From: Paenibacillus massiliensis 2301065 = DSM 16942
GTDB taxonomy: Bacteria; Bacillota; Bacilli; Paenibacillales; Paenibacillaceae
Length of the DNA: 64,000 bases
Assembly (NCBI RefSeq): GCF_000377505.1
Contig: NZ_KB898191.1
Span: 248,001-312,000, forward strand
Direction of reading: 5' to 3'
Part shown: in pieces, positions 24,898 to 34,300 of the stretch
Numbering within the stretch: position 1 is the first letter of the stretch
Layout: every line of letters begins with the position of its first letter
Translations under genes and position numbers: made by a program
Notes under the pieces: generated by a model
Database searches by the model: none
What the model was told of the DNA's origin: nothing
The model's input: the letters and a program-made list of their open reading frames with translations, nothing else

Positions 24898-27144
24898 CTA
24901 ATTGGCCTGCTTGATCTTGCGATAAGCACCAGGCGTTACGAGCTCCTTCTTGCGGAATGACCGGATGAAGTTCTGAGGATTATGGTATTGAAGCCGTTCT
25001 GCAATTTCCTTAATAGTCATCTCAGTCTCTGTCAGCCATTTCTTGGCCATTTCCAGTCGATAGCTCATCAGGTAATCACTAAAGGTCGTCCCGAACTCCT
25101 TCTTGAAGATACTACTCAAGTAGTTAGGGTTGTAATGAAGGCGATCGCCAATAATCTCAAGAGAAAGCTCCTGATCATACTCCGTGCGAATAATATCGGC
25201 AATCTGCTCTGAGAGCCCACGGAACTGCTTGTTGGTCTTCTCCTTCATACATCGAACCATCGGGAAGATCGCCTCGTCCACTAGCAAACGCTCAATCTCC
25301 TCGGGATTGCGAATGCTCAGTAGTTTATGGTACAGAGCATGATTGTCATGAGTCAAGAGCACCTCAATGCCAAGCGTCTGCTCCAGTTGGATCAGGTTGT
25401 TCACCAGTCGAACTAGCATAACTTCAAAATTCATGGAATTCTTACTCTTCTTCATCAGTTCGGCCAGCAAAGGATAAAGATATCGGCTAACCATATCTTC
25501 ATCCCCAAGACGGATCGCATCGAATAGCTGTGACTCCAGCTCTGCAGGATACTGCACCAGTACAGGTCCAGATACGACCTGAGAGATATCTTCATAGAAA
25601 ATGATGGATTCCTTACCGAGATTGAGACGCTGATGGAGCGCTTGCTTACTCATCTCGCAGGCTTCCTTGCTTTCAAGCAGTTGATCATAGACCTTGCTAA
25701 TGCCAATACTGACAGACAGATTAAGATATTCCTTAACACTCTTGATCAGGGATTTAGCATAAGCCAGCACCTGCTTATTCATCTCCTGCTCGCTTAGATC
25801 CTTGAACATCAGGATTGTAGCCTGCGTGTTCGAATTCAGGATAATCGGGAGCATGCGCTGTTCGGAAGGAACCACTTCCTCCGTGAGCTTATTAATGGCT
25901 ATTAGCAGCACGTCCATATCCGTAGGCTCACGTTTTCCGAGATTATCCAGCTGAACTAGCACCGTCATGAATCTGTAGTGCTCCATATCTCTATATCCCA
26001 GGCGTGGCAGCTTGAGTCCAAGCTCCTCTGCAGTGACTCTATTGCGGAATAGATTAAGGATGAGCTGAGTCTCTAACTGCGGCATCTCAGACTCCATAAG
26101 AGTCTCAAGGCTTTCCTTCTCGGTAATGATGTTGTCTATTGAGTTCAGAATCCAGTCAATTTCATTTTTGGCTGCATCCTGTGTGTTCTTGGGAAGACTG
26201 CGCTTGATCTGTTGGATGGGCTTCGTGAAATAGACTGCAATAATGTAAGCTACCACCACCATAAGCAACACCAGTAGAACGCCCATAGCAATCAGACCAA
26301 ACTTGGTCACTTTTAGGGCACTGGCGATCTCCTCCTGATTCAATACTGTCAAATAAGTCCAATTATTATAAGAGGATTTGGAATACATAATCATCAAAGG
26401 TCCGCCACGTTGTTGTTCAAGCGTGAGCTTCCCTCCGGCAGGTTCTGTTCCAACCGACTCCATAATCTGCTTAAGCTGGATATCCGACAATAGCCCCGGC
26501 GTCGGCGCCGTCTCATACATAAGAACACCTTGGCGATTCAGAATGTACACGTTGGTGTTCTCGTCACCGGAACGAATGGAGTTGTTTAACGTTTGCAAAG
26601 AAATATCTGAAAGTGCGATAGCCTGCTTTTTCTTAGAGAATACAGGTAATGTATTTACGAATTGTATTCCTCCATCTGTCTTTACCCAGAATTGAGAGCT
26701 GTTCTGATTCTCTATATAGGAAGCGAACATCTCTTTACGATCTTCGTCGGACAGGTAACTTAGCGTGCCATTGGCTACTTTCCAGTTCTTCTCCAGACTG
26801 ATTAGGGAATACTCCGTTCCCTCCATACCCATCGTAGCAATATAATTCAATTGGGTGTTGACGTCCCTGTATGCAATAAAATCTTTCTCTGTAATTGGAC
26901 TCAGGACGACATCCCGAAACGAGCTGGTGGTGCTATATGTGTTGAAGGCATATTCAATGGTCTGAATTTTCTGCTCCAAATTGTTCTTGATCTGTGTAAT
27001 ATAATTCTGTTTGCCATTCGCAACACTCTCTATGACTGAGTTAGTGGTATAAATATAGATATAGCTGCCGAAGCTAATAACAAGCGTTACACCGAGCACG
27101 AGAATCGGTAAAAAGATTTTGTAGAACATGATTCCTTTTTTCAT
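24898..27144 (-). CDS. Membrane Cache-AraC transcriptional regulator of the pectin locus
   Basis: 748 residues from ATG 27144, preceded by GAGGGGGATTTAC; the longer frame to 27204 has no ribosome site and covers the promoter. A first membrane helix (about 7-30), an extracellular dCache-like sensor (about 31-280), a second helix (about 285-310), a long linker, and a C-terminal AraC/XylS domain with two helix-turn-helix units (about 650-745, from LSLEIIGDRLHYNPNYLSSIF). Relatives such as YesN/YtdP-like proteins activate neighbouring Lpl-type importers when the sugar, or its binding protein, is sensed outside. It converges on the LplC-type gene. Its promoter carries a cre site. Confidence 0.88.
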   Translation of the reverse strand: MKKGIMFYKIFLPILVLGVTLVISFGSYIYIYTTNSVIESVANGKQNYITQIKNNLEQKIQTIEYAFNTYSTTSSFRDVVLSPITEKDFIAYRDVNTQLNYIATMGMEGTEYSLISLEKNWKVANGTLSYLSDEDRKEMFASYIENQNSSQFWVKTDGGIQFVNTLPVFSKKKQAIALSDISLQTLNNSIRSGDENTNVYILNRQGVLMYETAPTPGLLSDIQLKQIMESVGTEPAGGKLTLEQQRGGPLMIMYSKSSYNNWTYLTVLNQEEIASALKVTKFGLIAMGVLLVLLMVVVAYIIAVYFTKPIQQIKRSLPKNTQDAAKNEIDWILNSIDNIITEKESLETLMESEMPQLETQLILNLFRNRVTAEELGLKLPRLGYRDMEHYRFMTVLVQLDNLGKREPTDMDVLLIAINKLTEEVVPSEQRMLPIILNSNTQATILMFKDLSEQEMNKQVLAYAKSLIKSVKEYLNLSVSIGISKVYDQLLESKEACEMSKQALHQRLNLGKESIIFYEDISQVVSGPVLVQYPAELESQLFDAIRLGDEDMVSRYLYPLLAELMKKSKNSMNFEVMLVRLVNNLIQLEQTLGIEVLLTHDNHALYHKLLSIRNPEEIERLLVDEAIFPMVRCMKEKTNKQFRGLSEQIADIIRTEYDQELSLEIIGDRLHYNPNYLSSIFKKEFGTTFSDYLMSYRLEMAKKWLTETEMTIKEIAERLQYHNPQNFIRSFRKKELVTPGAYRKIKQAN

Positions 27145-27175
27145 GTAAATCCCCCTCAGGTCGTACCTATTACCA

Positions 27176-27204
27176 ATTATAGCGTTTTCACGGATAGGTG
27201 CCAA
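27176..27204 (-). promoter_or_regulatory. SigA promoter of the Cache-AraC gene with overlapping cre
   Basis: TTGGCA (27204-27199), 17-bp spacer, TATAAT (27181-27176) on the minus strand. TGAAAACGCTATAA (27190-27177) fits the cre consensus with one mismatch and covers the -10 box, so CcpA binding would block the polymerase. Confidence 0.75.
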
Positions 27205-27850
27205 TTAAAATTTACCTACCCTCCGTTTTTGCAACCCCAGTCATGATCAGCCCCATTCTATTCAATTAGATAATTATAATAGAAGCACATGGATTATATT
27301 GTGAAGAAAATTACAAAGTTTTGATAATTTAATGTCCACTCCATTACTAGTCTATTGTGTGTTAACTGCACTATTGCATTTCAGATTTAGACATGATATA
27401 TTGATTGAGGCATCAAACATTGATGAGTCAAGTATTGATGGGTCAAACAGTTCAGCAGAGCATGAACGATGTGAGCTGAATTTATATGTCCACACCTAAT
27501 CTTGACATCGTACACTGACTTCTATTCTTCAAGCATGGACAACATGCGCAGGAATGAGCTAGTAGCTAACATGAACAGGCCTGTCATATATAGCTCGGCA
27601 ATCCATGATTACTTTGACATCAGGCAAAGTTATAGTCCGGATATGTATATTAATGATTCAACGAATATATTTTGTAATATTATCAGAAAAATCCTAATTA
27701 GAGAATCCTTGACTTTTACATTGCGATCCTCCTGCAGCTTATTAGATTCGCAGTTGATCGTAGGAGTCGTCTCGTATCAGGTCTTGGATGGCTATTAGCT
27801 GACAGTCACAAGACACTCTGCACTAATAGAAGCTACTAAGGAGGTGGAAC
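27205..27850. other. Long intergenic region, no convincing gene
   Basis: About 650 A+T-rich bp between two divergent genes. Short near-repeats (TGATGAGTCAAGTATTGATGGGTCAAA, given here in parts: TGATGAGTCAA at 27421 and TGATGGGTCAA at 27436) are visible. A 98-codon frame at 27502-27798 begins with TTG, lacks a ribosome site and has no family look, so it was not annotated. Confidence 0.55.
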
Positions 27851-28270
27851 ATGACACGTCCAGTTAACGACCAGGAACAGGTCCTATACCTACTGAACAC
27901 ACTGGGTAACCAGATGAGTCCGAAGTTCGAGCGTTGTACCGGGATCAGTTCGTCCAGATTAGACATCCTGCATGAGCTCTGCCAAGTGGAGGAGATTAAC
28001 CAGTCGATGCTGCAAAAGCTAATTAATATCGACAGTGCAGCTATCACTCGGCACCTTAAGCAGCTGGAGGCTGAGGGGATGATTGTCCGCAGCAAAAAGC
28101 CGGATGATCAGCGTGTTACCTTCGTGCAGCTATCAGAGCATGGTCGAGAGCGAATAGCAGCCTTTCGCAAGGAAAAAGAGGTCTTTCTGGGGCAGCTACT
28201 ACACAATTTTACTGAAGAAGAAATCTCTCAGCTAGCCGATTATCTGCAGCGCATGCAGAATAATATTTAA
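27851..28270 (+). CDS. MarR-family transcriptional regulator
   Basis: 139 residues with an excellent AAGGAGGTGGAAC ribosome site. The winged helix spans about 30-100: SSSRLDILHELCQ, recognition helix NIDSAAITRHLKQLEAEGMI, and wing SKKPDDQRVTFVQLSEHGRE. It stands 122 bp before a nitroreductase and a monooxygenase-like gene on the same strand. In B. subtilis such MarR regulators (MhqR group) control nitroreductases and ring-cleavage enzymes during quinone stress, so the neighbours are likely targets. No perfect palindrome was found in its upstream region. Confidence 0.88.
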   Translation: MTRPVNDQEQVLYLLNTLGNQMSPKFERCTGISSSRLDILHELCQVEEINQSMLQKLINIDSAAITRHLKQLEAEGMIVRSKKPDDQRVTFVQLSEHGRERIAAFRKEKEVFLGQLLHNFTEEEISQLADYLQRMQNNI

Positions 28271-28392
28271 ATGTATGCATGCTCCGGGTAACCGTACATG
28301 AGGTCACAAATATTAATAAGAAAAACGTCTACCGATGTACTTTCACAGAAGTCAGACCAAATAGACATATAACTAATAAGGAGTGTTGAACC

Positions 28393-29031
28393 ATGGGAAA
28401 TTTCCAAGCAACTAACGATTTTAATGAAGTGACTTACGGCCGCCGTTCGGTGAAGGCTTACGATCCAGAGGTCAAAATCAGCCGCGAAGAGCTGACAGAA
28501 ATGCTGGAGGAAGCAATGCGCGCACCATCCTCCGTCAACATGCAGCCTTGGCGCTTCCTGGTCATTGACAGCCCAGAAGGCAAGGAGAAAATGCTGCCAC
28601 TGGCTAGCTTTAATCAGACGCAGGTAGAGACATCCGCTGCAGTCGTTGCTGTCTTCGTGGATATGAACAATGTAGAGTATTTGGAGAACATTTATGCTGA
28701 AGCTGTAAAACGCGGGTATATGCCTGCAGAGGTGATGGATACGCTGGTTCCTAGAGTTAAAGGATATTATGAGAACCAGTCCCCAGCTGATCTGCGTGAT
28801 GTGAACCTGATTGACGCTGGACTCGTCTCCATGCAATTCATGCTGGTCGCACGTGCACACGGGTATGACACCAATCCGATTGGCGGCTATGACAAGGCAC
28901 GCATTGCAGAAACCTTCGGAATGGACAAGGACCGCTACCAGCCGGTTATGCTAATTACCGTTGGCAAAGCAGCCAAAGAAGGCTACCCATCCTATCGTCT
29001 GCCTGTTGAGACTGTTACAACCTGGGCATAA
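28393..29031 (+). CDS. Nitroreductase-family FMN oxidoreductase
   Basis: 212 residues, ribosome site AAGGAGTGTTG. The FMN-binding N-terminal motif RRSVKAYD, the stretch EEAMRAPSSVNMQPWRFLVI and the C-terminal NPIGGYDKARIAETFGM match the YodC/YdgI-type NAD(P)H nitroreductases, which reduce nitroaromatics and quinones. The gene follows a MarR regulator and precedes a monooxygenase-like gene, a set typical of electrophile detoxification. Confidence 0.9.
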   Translation: MGNFQATNDFNEVTYGRRSVKAYDPEVKISREELTEMLEEAMRAPSSVNMQPWRFLVIDSPEGKEKMLPLASFNQTQVETSAAVVAVFVDMNNVEYLENIYAEAVKRGYMPAEVMDTLVPRVKGYYENQSPADLRDVNLIDAGLVSMQFMLVARAHGYDTNPIGGYDKARIAETFGMDKDRYQPVMLITVGKAAKEGYPSYRLPVETVTTWA

Positions 29032-29141
29032 TGTGGTTACTGGATGAATGCATCAATCCCCTTGATGAATTCACCTTTGTATATAATAACCAGATATATC
29101 AAGTATTCTTCACATTCATTCTAGCGAAAAGAGGAGATATT

Positions 29142-29438
29142 ATGCTTATTATTCATGCGCACATGCAAATCAAACCTGAACAGGAACAACAATTCCTTGC
29201 TGCCGCAAAGCCCCTCGTGGCTGCTACCCGACTGGAAGAAGGAAACATTAGCTACGAGCTGACTAAGAGCACGGAGCAGGAGTATCGTTACACCATGGTT
29301 GAGCTATGGAAGGATGAGGCTGCTACAGCAGTGCATAATAGCAGCGAGCACTTTCAAGCTTTCGTGAAGATTGCTCCAGAATTCATGGCAGCGCCAATGG
29401 AACTTCAGATCTTCAGTGGTGAGCAAATTAAGAAATAA
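29142..29438 (+). CDS. Antibiotic biosynthesis monooxygenase (ABM) domain protein
   Basis: 98 residues from ATG 29142 with AGAGGAGATATT; the frame is open back to 29031 but without a ribosome site. A single dimeric ferredoxin-like ABM domain: MLIIHAHMQIKPEQEQQFL, then RLEEGNISYELTKSTEQEYRYTMVELWKDEAA, then the His in SEHFQAF. This is the YgiN/YcnE type, which acts on quinols or hydroxylated aromatics without metal or flavin. Position after the nitroreductase supports a shared quinone-handling role. Confidence 0.85.
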   Translation: MLIIHAHMQIKPEQEQQFLAAAKPLVAATRLEEGNISYELTKSTEQEYRYTMVELWKDEAATAVHNSSEHFQAFVKIAPEFMAAPMELQIFSGEQIKK

Positions 29439-29492
29439 TATACTTATATCCCACTATTCATTCTCCATATCCGATGGAACTGGGCGGCAGAG

Positions 29493-29527
29493 CAGGACGC
29501 GATAATTCTTATCCGTCCTGTTTTTTT
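29493..29527 (+). terminator. Rho-independent terminator after the ABM gene
   Basis: CAGGACG and CGTCCTG pair, then GATAA/TTATC closes inside past a single bulged base, and a run of seven T follows. Confidence 0.9.
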
Positions 29528-29645
29528 GTATTACTGCAGAAAAGATCGCTCACTACTCCTTTTAACATAACGGACTGGCGCTAATTCATACCTATATATC
29601 AGTAGCTTATGTTGGCGGCATCCGACCTCAAAGGAGCGTTGTAGC

Positions 29646-30848
29646 ATGAACGATGACATATCGAAAAGCAAGACCCCCGCGGAAAAGAAACAATGGATTG
29701 TACCACAGCCCATTCGTAAGGACGGAGCAGGTGGTCTGGACCTTGGTCCCCGGGATGTATTAAGGGACCTCCAGAACCCCGATATGCTCGTCCCTCCCGC
29801 AACCGATGCGGGGCTACTTCCCAATCTGCGCATGTCCTTCTCTGATACTCATATGCAATTGAATCATGGCGGCTGGTCCCGTGAGATTACCGTCAGGGAT
29901 TTGCCGATTGCCACCACGCTCGCCGGAGTGAACATGAGCCTGACACCGGGAGGTGTACGGGAGCTACACTGGCATCAGCAATCGGAGTGGGCCTATATGA
30001 TCTGGGGAACTGCACGAGTCACATCTGTCGATCAGAATGGGCGTAATTTTATCGCGGATGTCGGGCCAGGAGATTTATGGTTCTTCCCCAAGGGACTCCC
30101 TCACTCGATCCAGGGACTGGAGGAGGGCTGCGAGTTCCTGCTCGTATTTGACGACGGATCATTCTCAGACCTCAATACGCTGTCGATCTCGGATTGGTTC
30201 GCTCATACCCCTGCTGAGATCCTATCTGCCAATTTTGGCGTACCGGAAACGGCCTTTGCTGCCAGACCCAACGAGCAGGTATATATTTTTCAGGATACAG
30301 TCCCCGGGCCCATTAGTAGTGAAGCTATTTCTTCACCGTACGGGACCGTTCCGCTCTCCTTTACATATCGACTCTTGGAGCAGACACCGATCATCACACC
30401 CGGAGGCAGTGTACGGATTGTGGACTCAACGAACTTTCCAGCTTCCACGACAGTGGCTGCTGCATTAGTCGAAATTCTTCCTGGAGCCATGCGGGAGCTA
30501 CATTGGCACCCCAATGCGGATGAATGGCAATATTACCTGACAGGGCAAGGACGTATGACTGTCTTCGGGGGCAACGGCACCGCTCGGACCTTCGACGTCC
30601 GGGCAGGCGACGTTGGCTATGTACCGGTAGCAATGGGGCATTATGTACAGAACACCGGAACAGACACCCTGTGGTTCCTTGAAATTTTTCGCAGCGATCG
30701 CTTTGAAGACATCTCATTGAATCAATGGATGGCCTTAACTCCCAAGCAGCTTGTACAAGACAATGTCCATGCATCACCCGAGCTGATGGATGCACTGCGC
30801 AAGGAAAAATGGCCTGTCGTGAAATATCCCCCATGGGGGAAAAAGTAG
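29646..30848 (+). CDS. oxdC: Bicupin oxalate decarboxylase-family protein with variant lid
   Basis: 400 residues with two cupin domains, each with a Mn site. Domain 1 ligands are His108, His110, Glu114 and His153, with the essential Arg at 105; domain 2 has His286, His288 and Glu293, with further ligands downstream. This matches B. subtilis OxdC, which turns oxalate into formate and CO2. The active-site lid that reads Ser-Glu-Asn-Ser in OxdC (161-164) here reads Ser-Asp-Leu-Asn (174-177), so the proton-shuttling Glu is an Asp. No signal peptide. It stands alone between terminators. The symbol is by family; reaction specificity (decarboxylase or oxidase) is open. Confidence 0.88.
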   Translation: MNDDISKSKTPAEKKQWIVPQPIRKDGAGGLDLGPRDVLRDLQNPDMLVPPATDAGLLPNLRMSFSDTHMQLNHGGWSREITVRDLPIATTLAGVNMSLTPGGVRELHWHQQSEWAYMIWGTARVTSVDQNGRNFIADVGPGDLWFFPKGLPHSIQGLEEGCEFLLVFDDGSFSDLNTLSISDWFAHTPAEILSANFGVPETAFAARPNEQVYIFQDTVPGPISSEAISSPYGTVPLSFTYRLLEQTPIITPGGSVRIVDSTNFPASTTVAAALVEILPGAMRELHWHPNADEWQYYLTGQGRMTVFGGNGTARTFDVRAGDVGYVPVAMGHYVQNTGTDTLWFLEIFRSDRFEDISLNQWMALTPKQLVQDNVHASPELMDALRKEKWPVVKYPPWGKK

Positions 30849-30857
30849 AAAAATAAC

Positions 30858-30899
30858 AAAATGGCTGTCTCCCAGTATTCTGGGAAACAGCCATTTCTG
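30858..30899. terminator. Bidirectional terminator between oxdC and tRNA-Lys
   Basis: AAATGGCTGT pairs with ACAGCCATTT around an inner TCCCAG/CTGGGA hairpin. The minus side is followed by a T-rich run, so it serves the convergent tRNA as well. Confidence 0.85.
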
Positions 30900-30954
30900 G
30901 AGGTTGTGATGTTCACTCATCGTAAATCATCATCTTACTCGGTACATGATACGA

Positions 30955-31027
30955 TGGATTGTCAGGGACTCGAACCCTGGACCGCCTGATTAAGAGTCAG
31001 ATGCTCTACCAACTGAGCTAACAATCC
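30955..31027 (-). tRNA. tRNA-Lys (anticodon CTT)
   Basis: A 73-nt cloverleaf: acceptor GGATTGT/ACAATCC, D-arm GCTCAGTTGGTAGAGC, anticodon loop CTCTTAA giving CTT, T-arm GGTTCGAGTCC. The 3' CCA is not encoded. Confidence 0.94.
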
Positions 31028-31060
31028 TCAATTCCGCTCTCTATCGGAGCTGACTTTTAT

Positions 31061-31089
31061 ATCTTACTCCTGGAGTTCATAAAAGTCAA
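31061..31089 (-). promoter_or_regulatory. Promoter of tRNA-Lys
   Basis: TTGACT (31089-31084) and TAAGAT (31066-31061) are 17 bp apart on the minus strand, about 35 bp before the tRNA. Confidence 0.65.
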
Positions 31090-31166
31090 GCATTTATTTA
31101 ACAAAACTCGACAAAAGTTGAGGGACAGCTTACTCGTCCCTCTCGATTGCACTACACGGCTATATA

Positions 31167-31211
31167 AATAGCCGCCCCCTCACAGTACACACACTGGAGG
31201 AGTCGGCTATT
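31167..31211 (-). terminator. Probable terminator of the SLH surface-protein gene
   Basis: AATAGCCG pairs with CGGCTATT (31167-31174 with 31204-31211) and CTCCTCC/GAGGGGG continues inward; the minus side runs into TTATATAG. Confidence 0.6.
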
Positions 31212-31325
31212 CAGACGATCCAAGCCCGTTATAACATCTTTAGCGAATGGTGCGACGTTCAAGTTCACAGAACTGGATACGGCTTCTTGTATACTCCACA
31301 AAGTTAAGGGTTATGGAATACACGT

Positions 31326-34300
31326 TCACTGCCCAGCTACAGTATGTTCAATCATTCTCTCAAGCATCGCAGCCAGCTCAGCTCGGGTCGCGTTCCCCTG
31401 CGGGTCCAAACGATAATCCGCCTTACCGCTCAAGACTCCCATCGAAATGAGATGTTTCACACTCTCCGTGGCCCAGCTGCTGACAAGGTCCTGGTCCGTG
31501 TAAGCCGCTATCGTTGATGGATTAGCCTCATTATTGCCCGTTATCAGCTCCATGTGCTTCAATGTGTTCACCATGATCACAGCAAGCTGTTCGCGAGTCA
31601 CGGGTGCATCAGGTTCAAAACGCTGAGACCCCGTGCCACTAACAATTCCGTTATCCGCTGCCCAGCCAATATAGCCGGCATAGTAAGCATCTGGCTGAAC
31701 ATCGCTGAAGCGAGCTGCATATCCCTCCGTCTCAGCCTCCGCCAGACGGCCCAGCACCGTAACGATCATGCCGCGTGTCATGGTGGTATTCGGGCTGAAG
31801 GTCTGCTCCGTCGTGCCGCCGAACAATTCGCGTGCAGTTACGAAATCTATAGCCTCGCGCGCCCAGTGTCCCGCTGTATCGGTGAAGCTCTTCGCATTAT
31901 CCTTGAAGCTGTAGTTAAAGGAGCTGTCTCCAATGAAATGCATTTGTCCACCAGACATGGCACTCAGCTTCATAATGCGCTGTACCCCGTTCACCATAAC
32001 ATATGGTACAAGCGTCTTATCCGACAGCGACGCAATGTTAGGTGTCATCGTAAGCTTGCCTATGAGACTGGTAGGTGTCAGCAGCTCCGTCGTGAACACA
32101 TAATCGGATAAATGCGATTGCTGCACTGTGGCGTAGCCCTCGCTGTCCACTGGCGCATTTTGCATGAATTCCAATTCACCTGTTGTCTCATTTAGATAAT
32201 AGTAGTACAACGTCTGACCTGCATATTGTGAGCCCACGAGAAGCCTGATGTTTACCTGCCCAGGCAGCTCCCCGGTACCATTGTAGCTAACGATCAAGGC
32301 TCCATGCTCACCAGCTAATTCGTTAATTGTGCTGAGGTTCGCTCCTGCGTTGAAGCGCAGTCCAAAGTCAAAATCTGTAGTGCCCTGAACGACCGCCATG
32401 CTACCAGCCGGGAACGTAAAGGAATAGTTCGGTCCGCTTAGCACAACTTCACGGCTCTTGTTCAAAGCTACCAGCCCTATGATCTGCGATTGCGACAATA
32501 ACGTCGATCCCTGGGACAAGTCTACACGTACCTCTGCCCTGCCTTCTTCAATAAACTCAGACTTCACATACGGACTGGCAGGCGTCGTAGGTGTACTGCT
32601 TCCACCGCCACCACCGCCTGAACCGGATGAATCGTTATTATCACTTGAACTTGATACTACTCGCCACTGTGCATATACGGTCAGCTCGCTATCCACAACA
32701 GATTCTGTCGTAAAAGTCGTGCCATTTCCATCCGGCTGTGTATTCCAGCCAATGAAGCGATATCCCATGCGCGTCGGTGGGCTCGGCAATGCTGGCACAT
32801 GCTCACCGGAGAATACAGCTATGGCTCCTGGTATTGCTTCTGTAGTCCCACCATTTTTGTCAAAGACAACGTTATAGTAGCTTGGCGCAGTAACGATCGG
32901 CGTCAGAATGATATTAGTGTTGCTGGTAGTTTGGTTCGCAGCTACACTCACACCAACAATCTGATTAGTGATGTAGCCATTTTTTTGCGCTGTGACTACA
33001 TATTCTGAACCTGCTGGAATGTTCACCAGGGTATAGCTGCCGTTCACATTCGTAGTTGCGGAGTACACGCTGTCAGTTACACCATATACGCTGCTGCTGA
33101 CAGATACACTGACGCTTGCTCCCTCAACAGGCTGTGTGCCATCAGAGACGACTCCTGTAATTGTACCTGTAACTACTTCTGGTTGGTCCGCTTGCCACTG
33201 TGCGTACACCACCAGATTCATATTCACAGGTATGCCGCTGGTCCATTCACTTCCTGTTCCATCGGCCTGCGTATTCCAGCCCAGGAAGCTGTACCCCTGA
33301 CGTGTAGGCGGCGTAGGCAGCTCGGTCATAGCTTCTCCGGCAGTCACGGTCACCGTGGAAGGTGATGCTTCTGTATCGCCACCATTGCTGTCAAACAATA
33401 CTGTATGCAGAACTGGAACAGCACTTAGCTTCACATTGACATCCGTAGTTGTCTGCCCGTTATTCACTTGTACCTGCCCTGTAGTAGCTGTGGTGAATCC
33501 GTCCTTGGACACGGACAGAACGTAACCCGAACCTGCCGGGATATCCTCCAGTACGTAGCTGCCATCAGCTGCTGTAATAGTGGAATGGACCTGCCCACGA
33601 ATGGTTACAGCGATGCTCGCCCCTTCCACGGCCCCAGTTCCATCGGTAACGACTCCGCTGATGGAGCCCTTGTACTCCAGCTCCTCTGCCGCTACAGCTG
33701 CAATCTCCTTAGAGCTGAGGGCCCGGCTATAGATACGGAAGTCTGAGACCTTGCCTTTGAAATAACGGTCACCAGAATATGGCGGTCTGCCTATATAGTT
33801 GGCTACGGTTGCTTCAATGTCCTTCGGAGACAGTGTCATCGCAGTGTTTTGTCCAACCTGAACACCGTCCTCATACAACGTTGCTGTAGTGCCAGAGATG
33901 GTGTATACGAGGTTTTTCAGCACTCCTTTATTGACCGAAGCTCCCTTGGATACGGTCTGTTCTCCCACATACCAGTTCGGCGTAATTGATGCACGATAGG
34001 TTCCACTCGAATCCTCCAGTAACCCGAGATAACGAGTACCCTGCACGACTGTTGGATTGCTGGCAAAGGAATATAGCCAGGATGGACGTGGATTAGCTGG
34101 ATCAATCTCCACACTGATCGATATGGTAGCATCCTCAAGATTGCTCAATATACCATTCGGCAGTTGTATGGCGTCATTAGTCCCATCCAGTGTTACAGCT
34201 CCATCGTAATCAGTAGTCGCTTCAGCTCCGCCGATCAATACGCCGGCATGACCATTTCCTGAAATATCACTTACCTCTGTTCCCGTAACAGTATCCTGGT

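Noticed and set aside
27502-27798. 98-codon frame in the long intergenic region
   Set aside because: Its TTG start has no ribosome site and the protein has no domain-like pattern; it is not impossible but unsupported.
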